From Halicephalobus mephisto (lineage: Eukaryota > Nematoda > Chromadorea > Rhabditida > Panagrolaimidae), in NCBI GenBank assembly GCA_009193035.1, contig SWDT01000302.1, positions 1 to 64,000 of the forward strand: a stretch of DNA of 64,000 nt. Direction: 5' to 3'. This document shows, in pieces, positions 22,075 through 35,100 of this stretch. The translations under genes were made by a program, and so were the position numbers. Positions within the stretch are counted from its first letter, which is position 1, and every line of letters starts with the position of its first letter. The notes under the pieces were generated by a model that was not told where the DNA came from, searched no databases, and was given only the letters and a program-made list of their open reading frames with translations.

Positions 22075-24597
22075 CTAGTTTCCAGATCCAGAGGAGTCAT
22101 CACTGAGGGGAGTCATGGCGTCTTCAATGGCGTTGGCGTCTTCTTGGAGCTTGGTCAGGCCACATATGTCCTCCAGTACCCTGGGATCATCCAGCACATT
22201 ATTGATGAATTCTGCCATCGTCGGAACTTTCTTTATTACTTCACTTCCACAAGCAGAACACACGGGAGACTTCTTGACAGTAGCAGTCATGAACTTATAA
22301 GAAGACATAAAACCTCGAATTTGATGTGGAGTAGCTCCAAGAACGGTGGATTCATCATCGGTTCCTATTAACTTCGCAGGAGCACCGTAACCTTCTGGAT
22401 GCTGGATAACAGAAGCCATCAATTCTACCGCAAGTCCACAGGAAATAGCACTAAGACCAGCTCGGCTAATTGTGCACTGTTGGTCGAGCGTTCTGTTCGA
22501 GGTAGAATTCCCAGGACCCGTCACATCTGAACAAAAATAACAACCAAGATCGGACCCATGTACGTAGGTTTCAGGAATAGAAGACACTTCAGAGGATTTA
22601 TACCCATGTCGCATAACTAGGAAAGAATCAAACCCTAAGGCAACAGTAATAGTGAGTTTCTGGAGGTAGTTACAAAGCAGACTAGGAAGCCATCGGGATT
22701 CTCGACTATCGGTAGCTAGGAAAACAATATCGTGTCCTTCAATAGCTCGAAGTAATCTATCTACATTCTCTCCAACTCCGGCAGAACCTGAAAATCAAAT
22801 AAAAATGAAAATTTTTATAACATCATTTCAACATGAATTTCCATAACTTTCTAGAAACTTCCAGAATTCCAAAGTTCCATGTCGATTTTAGAATCTTCTA
22901 TTGAATTCTGAGAAATTCTAGAAATTGTTACGAGATTCTGGAAGGTTCTAGAAATTCTAATTTGATATATAAAAACAGAAATGAAAATTTTCTATAAAAT
23001 TGTTTCAACACGAATTTCCATAACTTTCTAGAAACTCTTAGAATTCCAAAGTTTCAGATGATTCTAGAAATGTTTGAGATTCCAGTTTGATATATAAAAA
23101 CTTAGAAATGAAAATTTTCTATAAAATTGCTTCAACACGAATTTCTAGAAATTTTCATAAACTAATTTGATATATAAAAATTAGGAAATTCCCCATAAAT
23201 GTTTCGATATTTTAAATTTTGGAATTATACTGTGATAAAAATTGGGAGTGTTTTACGAAATTATTTCAATGTAAATTTTTGGAACCTTCCAGAACTTTTG
23301 TGATAACAAGAAAAAAGATAACAAACCGTGACCAGGCATGGGGATCTTGAACGAAATAGCATCGGTAACGACTGCTGGAAAAATTTTCTTCAATGCGTCA
23401 GCCGCGGTTTGAGCTTTAGGCTTTCCTATATCATCGATGGCATAGAGTGATTGACGAAGAGGATTACTTGGATTTACTGATCCACAATCCACAAACGTTA
23501 TATGACGAATTCCCCACCCCATTATTCCTCGAGCAAGGTTACATCCGAGAGTTCCTGCTCCTAGGATTAGTACTTTTTGATTAAATTTGTCCAAATTCAG
23601 CTCAGGAACCAGTCTCCATCGCATCAATTTCGCATTCAAATCAGCTGCTTGTACCATTAATCTAAAATCGATATAGAATCACATTACAGTAATTGTAAAA
23701 AAACCCACTCTTCTTTACTGAAGATTGATTTCAATTCAAATTTGAGTTCTTTTAGTTGAAAAGAAACAGTGGATTTTTCTCTTTTACAAAAATCCGATAT
23801 CCAAGAAATTTCCGTAGAAAATTCTAATGTATTTTTTCTAAACACAGCAAGTTTGATAGATTTCCATGTTTTTTTTCTAAAATTAATAAAAATTAAAAAT
23901 AATTAATTTTAAAAAAAACTTACTTATAAGCAATACCAATTAGCAAATTCCTCAATTCTACAGTAAGAACATTCGGATTTTTCGGTTGTCCAAGAGAAGA
24001 AGCAATAAGCCAAGTTTCATCTGGATTCAAATCATCCATTTTTCTAAAAGGACAAATTTCCCAAATTCCATTAATTTTCGAATATAAACATGGAAGATAA
24101 TTGAAATTCTTCAGATCCAAGGATTCAGGAATGTCCAGTTGTGGAGGATTGGAGAATTTCAGCCAGAGGGGATTTTCAGGAAAATTAAAACTTAAAGTAC
24201 AGTATTTAATTCTGTATTTAAATTCTTTCAAATCTGCAAACATAAACAAAATCGGACTCAAAAGAGATCTCGGATTATCCATCCAACTGTCGGATTCTAT
24301 GATATCCCAAAGATTTTCTGCTTCTTTTTTTAAAATTTCGTTTTTGTTGATAGTTTCAAATTCCAAAGCTGTATTGAACAAATGTAATCTACATCCAACA
24401 CCAGATGACGTCATTTCATCGAAAGAGTGATGATCGAACGACAGTACATATGTATGAATTCCATTGAAGCAATAAGGCAACGTTGCGACGATATCTCTCG
24501 GCTTATCATCTAGCATCCAATGGTTCAGTTTTCTCTCATTCAAAGCGGACCAAAATGAAAGATCAAAACTGAGATCCAAAGGCATAAATGAGGCCAT
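22075..24597 (-). CDS. ATG7: ATG7, E1-like activating enzyme of autophagy
   Basis: Four exons (23924..24597, 23709..23876, 23327..23661, 22075..22787) give 629 residues, near the nematode length for the family. The N-terminal domain starts with [20 protein letters not shown], which recruits ATG3. The adenylation domain has the nucleotide loop [13 protein letters not shown] near residue 315 and the TFVDCG acidic strand. The catalytic Cys sits in [11 protein letters not shown] near residue 497. The CSACGSE zinc-type pair and an acidic tail follow. ATG7 activates ATG12 and ATG8/LC3 for transfer to ATG10 and ATG3. The 539-bp third intron is much larger than its neighbours and carries the dispersed repeat with heat-shock elements. 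Start: first [13 protein letters not shown]. Confidence 0.96.
22849..22866. promoter_or_regulatory. perfect four-unit heat-shock element in ATG7 intron
   Basis: The sequence reads TTC-ta-GAA-ac-TTC-ca-GAA, four alternating units with exact two-base spacing. It lies in the large third intron of ATG7. HSF binding is inferred from the sequence. Confidence 0.55.
22936..22953. promoter_or_regulatory. second perfect four-unit heat-shock element in ATG7 intron
   Basis: The sequence reads TTC-tg-GAA-gg-TTC-ta-GAA. It lies 70 bp from the first site and is surrounded by further TTCTAGAA words (22915-22925, 23024-23035, 23140-23150). Confidence 0.55.
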
Positions 24598-24672
24598 CTT
24601 AAAACTTTAAAAACACATAAATTCAAAAACGAATAATTATCGGACAACAACCGTATAAAGGTACGATTTAAA

Positions 24673-24819
24673 TCAATTTAATTTAATAATGACAATGTAT
24701 AAACTTAAAAACACCGTTCCACGAAGTATCGAATGCGAAACATCGTGTGGAGTTGTATTGATGTCAAAGTGTGAGAAAGCAATAAGGCTGCATATTCCAA
24801 AAGTTGTAACATTAACCAT
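24673..24819 (-). CDS. possible small membrane protein, 48 residues
   Basis: On the minus strand an ATG at 24819 follows a TTTTCAG acceptor by nine bases and opens 48 codons. The peptide has hydrophobic runs at both ends (TTFGICSLIAF and GTVFLSLYIVIIKL), so it could span a membrane twice. It lies between the UBE2D and ATG7 genes on the same strand, where an operon member would sit. I do not recognise it. The frame also reads back to an upstream ATG at 24882. It may simply be UTR. Confidence 0.3.
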   Translation of the reverse strand: MVNVTTFGICSLIAFSHFDINTTPHDVSHSILRGTVFLSLYIVIIKLN

Positions 24820-25017
24820 GCAGATGCCCTGAAAAGTTAAACACTCATACATATTATCCATGACAAGGAATAATTCTCCCATAAAATCTCAAAAAATTTA
24901 AAAAATAACAATATCATCAACCTCATATCAAATTCGATGGTGATATTTTATTAGATCGTTCGACGTCTGATTTATAAGAACATTAACGAACTTACATGTT
25001 GAAACGAAGCGACTTTC

Positions 25018-25599
<582 letters not shown>

Positions 25600-26129
25600 C
25601 TGCACGAGATAATATTAGGGGAAACCCGAAAAATAAGCCTAAAATTTAAAATTTAATATAAAATTAAAAAATAAAACATATTCGAAAATAAAATATTTCA
25701 AATATCTAACATCCAGTTAATATTTTAACTGCATAGTTATATAATATTTTATAGATATTTTAAAATTCTAATTGCAAAATTTTATAATTAAAATAGTGAG
25801 GTAAGTTGCGAAATAAGCTTCGAGAAAATACGAGATATCGATTTTTCCCCAGTGCTCAGTTGGTCCGCGACGAATGAGGGGCCGCTGTCTCGCCGCTGCG
25901 AGACGAACTACCATATAATTCACAAGAAAATCAAGAAAAAAAAACTTTATTCATCCGTATTTTATAATTATCAATTATTTTCATCTACAAAAATTAAAAA
26001 ATAATGTACTTTATCATCATACACAATTCTTTGGATGTTAATAAATATGAGATCTGCAAGTATATATAAGTCTCAAAAATACCCAAAAAAATTCAATTTT
26101 ATATAAAATATTTAAATTTCAGGATAATT
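25600..26129. promoter_or_regulatory. UBE2D promoter region with GC-rich hairpin
   Basis: Most of this gap is AT-rich, but 25855-25910 is strikingly GC-rich. It contains a perfect 7-bp hairpin, GTCTCGC-CGCT-GCGAGAC, at 25887-25904. It lies about 290 bp upstream of the UBE2D start codon and downstream of the WDFY3 stop (26130), so it probably marks the promoter of the E2-led cluster. Confidence 0.45.
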
Positions 26130-29100
26130 TCAGATTGTTTTTCGTTGTTTCAGCTTCTTTGAACATTCTATGCAAATTTGTACTTTGTTACCGCCGAATT
26201 TACTGGTTACCGTTTTGTCAATGCAGCTGAAAAAAAAATTAATAAAAAAATTTTAAAATAATTTTAAAATTTAAATTCACAAAAGCAGTCTATACGACAT
26301 AAAGTCTCACTTTTGACAAAATAACTGCCCGCAATTCGTACAACCTATTTTAGATTCAGATAATGTAAATTTTCTATTACAAATTGGACATAATTGACGA
26401 TTGTTTATATATTCTGCTTTATCCTTACCCATTGTTGTAATACTCAGATGTCCACTGTTGCCAGAAGAATGAGAGTTATCTATCGACCAGACCCATATTC
26501 TTCCAACTCCATCTCCAACATAGATGCTTTTATGATCCCTAAAAATAATTTCAAAAATTACTATTTAAATAATTTTAAAAATCACTAAATAAATCCAAAA
26601 ATTACTATTTAAATAATTTCAAAAATTACTATTTAAATAAATCCAAAAATTGCTATTTAAATAGTTTTAAAAACCACTAAATCCAAAAAATACTATTTAA
26701 ATAATTTCAAAAATAATTTTAAACAAATTTAAAAAATTACTTCGAAGGAGATATCGATGTAATAGGTGCTGGATGAGGATTTTCTTGATTATATCCCGTA
26801 TGTTCACTCAACACTCTTTTCAAAATCAATTGATGTTTAAATCCCGAATTTTTCTCACTTGCATTCCTTTGAGGACTATCATGAATCGAACTTATCACAG
26901 AAGGCGCATGTATCGGTGACGAAGCTTGAGATGAATCATGTGACAATTGACTAAGTGGAGTTTTTTTCCCATGTTGTTGAATTTTCTGTTGTCTTTTTAA
27001 TAAATGTTCTTTTAAAGTTTTCGAATCTTGAATATAAATAGGACTTTTGGGAATATTAGATTGTTCCATTTCTGAATTGACTTTTCTAAATTCACAAGAA
27101 TAAATTTTAACTAAACCATCACTAGTGCCACACATGATGACATTTTTCTCATCCCATTCGTTCACAGTTGAAAACGAAAGACACAAAACCATACTTGAAG
27201 GATTCGAAAATAATCCTGATTCTGTTGTTTTAATTACAGACAACAAATTTCCATTAATAGTCCATAAAAAAATACATGAATTCGAAGAAGTAACAATATC
27301 ACCTGTACTATCATTCACAGCAACAGCCGAAACAGCTCCTGGATGATTTTTCAATTGTCGAATATATATCAATTTAGTCAAATGCCAAATAATTGCTGTA
27401 TGATCTCTACTAGCACTTACAACAAAATTATGAGTAGCACATATTCCAAGAGCTGTAACAACATCTGTATGTCCATCTAGAACTTTTTTCGGAATTAATT
27501 TTGCCGATTTCGGAGATAAACCAGATGAAATTCCATTAATCCCAACCAAATTCCATGTCATAACAGTTCCTGTTGTCAATCCAGCAAATACAGTTCTACC
27601 ATCAGCAGTACCCATACAAGTTACTTCATAGACATTATTCGTTTCAAGAATACATATCGATTTTTCACCTCCAACAACACCAAATCTAATAGATCGATCA
27701 TAATAATCCCACGAAAGAAAATAATGTGGAGGAATAAATACTTTGTTTTGTTCAAGTACAACAACTTGTCCTTTTTCATTAAGTCTAATATCTCCAACAG
27801 CAATTTTAAGTTCTTTAACCGGTCGAGGACTACATCTAAGAGTTTCAAGAGCATGATAAAAAAGTTTTGAAGTTGTAACACCAGGAACAAATGAAACAGA
27901 ATCAATTATTTGAATTTTTCTATTTGGATGAGGTTTTTTAAATAATTGTGTTGGAATTTGACCAAAATTATTTATAAATCCAAGTGTTGCATTTCTTGTT
28001 AATGGATCATCTATACTTTCAAAATCAACATTTTCTTCATAAAATAAATGATGAAATACATTATTTGCATCTTTAGAAGCATCACCATTTTGTTTATAAC
28101 CAAATATAAGATCAATCCATTCATGTAAATGTTCTGAAACATAATCACATTCTAATGCTTGTCTATGTAATCGTATAAATTCATATGGATCATTTTTTGA
28201 CCATGGTGGAAGAATAATATCATCAAGTACAATACCATTTTGTTTAATTCCAAGATCAAAATTATTTAAATTAATTAAAAATTCAGGTAAATAAAAAAAT
28301 TCTGGAATTAATTCTTTCACATCTGCCATATTATTTCTACTTGCACTTAACCATGCATCTTTAACACAATGAAACATTCTATCAGCAAGATCAAAATGAC
28401 CACCTTGAAGTTTTAAAAATTGTTGTGTAAATGGTTCTTGACGTACAAGATACGACAAAACAATCATAGCACTACTGTAATGAGTACCATACATATATGG
28501 TGGAGTATCACCTGTTGGATCATCCCATTCTCGATATCTTTTCAAAAATTGCGAAAGTCTATCTGGTGTTTGAGCTCCCATTGGTTTACTTAAATCTCTA
28601 AAACTTTTCGGATTTGTTAAATCCAAAATTTCTGATTCATAATCAGCCAAAATCCATGGAAATATCGGATATTGCGATAAATCATTATATGATCTTCCTG
28701 CAAGTGTATTTAAATACATTAAATAATCAAAATTTGATATTTCTCCTTTTTGCCATCTTTGTGTCATAGAATGTTGTCCCATTAAAGAATTAATTAATAA
28801 AGTTCCTGTTGAAGCAGTTTCTGTTGGCATTAATTTTTTTTGTTCAGCAATAGTTTTAGCAACATCACTTGAAGCTCCTTTAGCCATTGATATAAATTTT
28901 TGATAAACACGATCTCTAATTTTTCTTGGAAATGCTAAAAGATAATTTCTACCATCACCACTAAAAACTTCCAAAGCAATTGGTTGCAGAAGATATCGAC
29001 GTTTATGAACATCTTTAATGTCATCATAACTAAATTTACTACATTGTCGATTCGATCTTGTACTTGGACGATTACTACTACCCATAGCCATATAAGGAAT

Positions 29101-32100
29101 AATAGGATCATGATATTGTTCTGGCAAAAAATCCAAATCTCTAATTTCCCTTGTTTTCAAAAGAGTAAATCCATCAACAACATAATAATGTTCTCGACCA
29201 AATAGTAATAATCCTTCAATAGTGTCCAATCCTTCAATTCTAGCACATCTAAACATACTATGAAGTTGTTCACCTTGTTCCAATAATCTAAGCAAAGTTT
29301 GATTATCTGGTCCATTTCCAGGAGTATTCTGAGATTTAGAACTAACCGGAGCCAATGTTTGAGAAGTTACTGTAGATGGAGATACTGGAGGAATTTCTTC
29401 TGTTGATTTCGAACTTGTTTCTGATGTCGTTTCTTTAGATTCTGAATTATCTTCATTATCAACACCAACAGATTCAACTTCTTCTATTTCTTGTTTTCTT
29501 CTTTCATCAGCTTTAACTTGAGCAACATTCTTTTTTACCATTCTTTTAATAACTGACAAATTAATTTCAGCAGTAGGTTCAAAAAATTCATGATAATTAT
29601 CATCTGTTGTTGTCGATGAAACAGTTGACATATCGATAATTCTTTCGTCCATTGTTCTAAATCTACGTTTTTTCATTCTTTCATAATAAAGTTTACTATC
29701 CTTCGACAATGCAACTTTCGCCCTTAGAGCTTTCTAAAATCCATAATCATTTTTTAAAAATATATTTAAAAAACTTACAGCTTCTGGAACATCCAAATGA
29801 GGTCTATAAGGATATCGATGATAAAAATGAGGATTTGGAATAAGTTTTTTCCTAATTCTCAATGGTCCTTCAGTAGTATCTAATTCAAATTTATCAAGTA
29901 TTGAACAATCTTCAGGACCCCAAAGTCCTCGTTCTCTCGTCAAACCAACTTCTGTATTATGCCATTCTTGCATGCACCATTTTCTAACATGAGCATGCCA
30001 TTCATGATATCTCGTACATTGATTTCTCAAAAGTTCTTTTAACAAACTAATATGTACTCTAATCCACATATAAAATGTTTCTGGTTCAATTTTCGATCTT
30101 TCAAATTGAAAAAACGGTATTTGATTAGATGAAGTACTACTTCCAGTACTCATCAATAATACCGATTTTCTACTTGTTAATCTTTGAAAACTATTTTTTG
30201 CTACTTGAGTCAATTTTGATTGAATTTGTTGAGGAAATTTCCCACTAATAGATGACGAATTATTAGTATTACAACCAGAATCAGTTTGACTATCAACAAA
30301 TTGAAGCCAATATTTGTTTGCAATTTCTCCACATATTGCTCGAGCAGAATAAAGATCTAAATCAATTTCTTTTTTAAATATTTCTTCTAATAACGATTTT
30401 TTTTGAGTCCAAAGAATTCCCCAAACATTTTGAGCACACATAGCAACTTGTGCTGATCCTCTTTCAATATGTTGCTGATTTACAGATACAGTATCCATAT
30501 CCGGTCTTTCAGATAACATAAATACTAAATGAACTAAAGCTCCATAAAATAATGGATTATTACTATTTTTCGATAATAACAAATGTTGATTTCTTACAAC
30601 TTCTGCCAATGTATCTAAAACTGACATTTGTGTATCCACATTCTCCACTGGTCGACTTAAAAGATACAAAATAACCCTAAAAAGGGCATTAATATGAGTT
30701 TCCGTACATGCCAATTGACTAGCAGCCTTATTAGAAGCATGAGCTTCTGCTAAAAGTTTCAAAAAACATTTCAAAATTGAAACAGGATTTCCTCTATAAA
30801 CACAATCCCATACACTATCAATAACTCTTGAAAGAAATTGAATAACATTTGTAGCAGTTGTTTCTGAGGATCTATTAAGTAAACCATCAGCTGATTTTGG
30901 AATAATTAATGAAGAATTTGAAAAAAACATATCACTTGTCATAAAATGATCCAAACAAGAATTAACTATTTCTGTATAAATACTACTTTGACCAGGATGC
31001 ATACAACCACCAGATTCCAAAAATTCAACAAAAGCATCAAATAACCATTTTGATCTATTTTCATGTGTTAAACATAAATCATTCAAAATAATATTTGTCA
31101 ATAATTCTGTTATTAATTTCATTGTTCTATTTGATGGTATAGATGGAGAATTTTCACTACGATTTTCATAATTTCCTATCGTTGGTCTTGGTAACATTGT
31201 AGAAAATAATGAAATAACAAAACTTGGAGTATGACAAATTCCAAAAAAAGTTTCTGAATTTTGATATAAAAAAGTAATCAATTGAACAACCATAATTGGA
31301 TAACTTTGACTCCAATGATCTCCACTAATATCAGAATTATTTTGAAAATGAATTCCAGCTCTAACCATTGAAAAAAGTGGAATCAAAGCTTCTGGACAAA
31401 AATTACATTGAGAAATAGCATCAGATACAGAACTAGTTGCATCAAGTGCAAATACATTTGACCAAATTAAATCAACATTAAATTCTTCCAAAGGTTGAAT
31501 ATTAGCATTATGTTGTCCAAAAAGAAGTGCAAGCATAGAAAGATAACAAAACGGCTTATCAGCATGAGTAAACATTAAATGTTCTAATCCAGCAAATCCA
31601 TTACAATTAGATAATTCAGGATTAAAATCAACATGACTACCAACTGCTCCTGGATGAGCTGAAACAGAAAATCCAAGTAAAACAGCTGCTCTATTTCTAA
31701 TAACAGAATCAGCATCTGTCAACCATCCACCATTATAACTACCTTCTTTAAATTTTGTCATTAAATTAGGGTATTTCGTAATATTTACAAGAATTCTTAA
31801 TCCTAAATAAACAGTACCAGAATGAAAACCAGGACCACAAAGTGATAATATCCATCCAAATCCTAATGATTGAACAACAGCTTCACATAATTGATTATTA
31901 ATTTGTCCACTTGAATGAGCTAACATTGTTGCCAAAGTATTCAACAATCTATTTCTAACATAAACAGCATAAAGTTCTTCATTAATTTTTTTATCTTCTG
32001 AATTTTCCATTTCATCACATTCAATAAGAAGAATTTTTTCAATTTCAGCCAAATGAAAAGGATATTCATTTTCATGCATTTCAGAAGTCGTTTGTGATGA

Positions 32101-35100
32101 TAAATTTGCACTTAATGCTTGTCCAAATCTCAATAAAGAATTCATATCACATGGAGGTTGTACAATAGCAGCAATTAATCTGAATATAATGTCATTTTTA
32201 ATAACAAATGGAAGAGGTTGTTCAAACAAAAGCATCAAAAGTCTGCTCAATAATGACGAATTTCTAACTTTCATCAAATTATCACGTTGATTACTAAAAA
32301 TTAAAATTAAATTTTATAAAAAATTTAAAAACTTACTCAATAACTAATTCATAAAAATGTTCAAAAAGAAGTTTTTTAACATCATCATGAGCATTTTGCC
32401 AAACATCCAAATCACAAAGCAAATCATCAAAACTTTGAAGATTCGGAATAATAGTAACTTCTTTAGATGCATCTACAGTACCAACAAGTGACAAAATAAG
32501 ATGCAAAATATGAGAATTAACAAGATTTGCTTTTTCTTCCAACAATATCGCCAAAGTTTGATATCCTCTATGACGTTGAATTGCTGCAACAATTGCATCA
32601 TTAGTTTGAACAGCTGATACTAATACTTTCAATGATGCATATAATCCATGAGAATCAGTACACATCGCAATTAATCCAAACAAAGGAGCCACACCTCCAA
32701 CTGATTCCAAAAGAGCACTTACAGGACATGGAGCAAAACTCCTCATACTCAAATATCCAATAACATTTCCAATTAAAGCACGAGGAGTTCCACAACCATG
32801 AAAACAAGTATTCCACAAAATTCTAAGAGGAGTACTGTTATCATTTTGTGAAATTCCTAATAAAACACTTAACATTTCACAATTTGATTTTCTCAACATT
32901 GATTTCATCGCTTGCATCGTTATTTCGCTCATAGCTGCTGCATTCATTGAAAAACTTATTTTTTCTTCAGATATCAATGGATTTCCATCAATTATTGTTT
33001 GAAAATTTCCAATATAATGAGGTTGTAATTCATATATTTTTTTTATTTTTTCTCCAGATATTGGTTCATCAATCAAAAACATACTTGCCATTTTCCATCG
33101 AAGATTATTAGCTTTTCTTAAAAATGGTGGAGTTCCAACAAGTGCATGAACACTTTGAGCTTCACCAAATTGAGCTTGACCACCTCCAACATTAGGAATA
33201 ACATAATTTAATTTTTGATTTGCAATACATCTACCATTAATGTATATATCTATTTGACTTTGTTTCAAAATTGCTCTAGTCATAACAATTCCCAAATGTG
33301 TCCATTGTTTTATTTGAAGCATATGTTCTGACAGCGGAATCTCAACTGAAAATTCATTTCCTCCAGGTCGAATAAAGTCCCTTCTTAATTCGTCCAACAT
33401 CGAATGTTCTGCTGTTGAAACTAATAATATTTTCTTCTCAGGAATTAACTGAACATAAAGACAACATAGATGATTTTCCACATTATTAAGTTCCAAGGAA
33501 GTACCTCGAACATTAGAAGCTTCTGTTCCTTCAAAATTCCTCACAATAGTCAACAATCGAAGTGGAGCTCCATCTTCGGTCCATTCATCAACATAAAACC
33601 AACAAAGAAACGTCATTCCATTCAGTGGAGGAAAAAGTCGTTCACCTGAGTTACTTCCTGTATTATTAATACTAGAAGATTGTGCAGTAGATGAAACTCT
33701 TGCCAACGACGGAATAATCAACGAAGCAAATCCTTCAACAGCCATATCAAATTCAACAAATGACGGTGGATGCACTAATGAATGATTTCTTGGAGTCAAC
33801 ATTGACACAAGAGCTTTGATCCTTTAAAATTATCAAATTATAAAAATTTAAAAAAGTCAAAATTACTCAACTATAAAACTTTAAAAAATCAAAATTACTA
33901 AACTATAAAATTTAAAAATCTAAATTATTGAATTCAAAAAATTTTTAACTAAAATTACCTGTGAATTGGAATAGGTCCTCCAGAATTTTCACTGTCCTCA
34001 CCGTCATCATCATCCAAATTCAAACAACACAATGGCTGATCTAGTCTCAAAAATCTACGAAGTTCTTTAGGATGCATTGATTGACAAGCAAGTCTTTCCA
34101 ACATATATTGAAAAGGAGATAAAAGTGGATGAGAAGCTAATTTGAACAAATCAGATCCAACATCCATTATCAATCTCGGCATAAAATGTTCACAAAGAAT
34201 TTGTTGACTTCTTTCTTGTCTCATTAACGCTTTCAAAACCAAAGAAACATAGAATTGAGCCGCTGCTGTCCACAATTGATCAGAATATTCGACTTCTGGT
34301 TCCAGTCCCTTAGGTCTTGCAGCTACAGAAGACAGTAAACGAAGAATACAAAGAACTATCGTCGGATGAGAGAGAATATTTCTATTCCAACAAATCACAG
34401 GTATACATTCAAGATTTTCAACACTACTTAGCCAAGTTTTGTTAGCAAAAACAATATCATTATTCTGACGTTCATATGTATCCATTGCCAAGTTGAATAA
34501 TCTTCTTATAAGATATAATGCACAAAAAATCGATTTTGGCATTTCCGAAAATTCATCCAATGTCCTAAAACTCACATATTATATATCAATTTTTTTTTAA
34601 ATAACTTACTCTTTAAAATCTTCAAATTGAAAAGCTCTATGACATAACCATAAATGTTTCGAAATATTTTCTAAACATACTTTTTCCCAAATAGGTGAAT
34701 TTGCTGCAATTTTTGAATCTTGAGTAAAACAACCAATAGTTCTCAAAATAGACACAACAATACCAGGTTTAACTTCACCTTGAACATATTTCGCGTTACT
34801 TGGTTCAAATCTCATACTTATTGTAAAAACTTTAAAAATTAAATCAATATGCATTAATGTATTTTTTTCTTCTAAATTCAATTCATTTGTTCCTATTTGT
34901 TTTTCTTTTTCTTCAACAAAACGAAGAGCATTTTCCAAATGAAGTAATAATGTCATAAGACATATGTAACCACCACTTCTTCGAAACATTATTCTCACTT
35001 TGTGACTTTCCAGAAGAGCTAATGTAAAAAGTTTCAAAATAATCATACTTATTTTAATATTTCCTGGATCAGAAAACAAAATTTGAAGCAATGATGAAAA

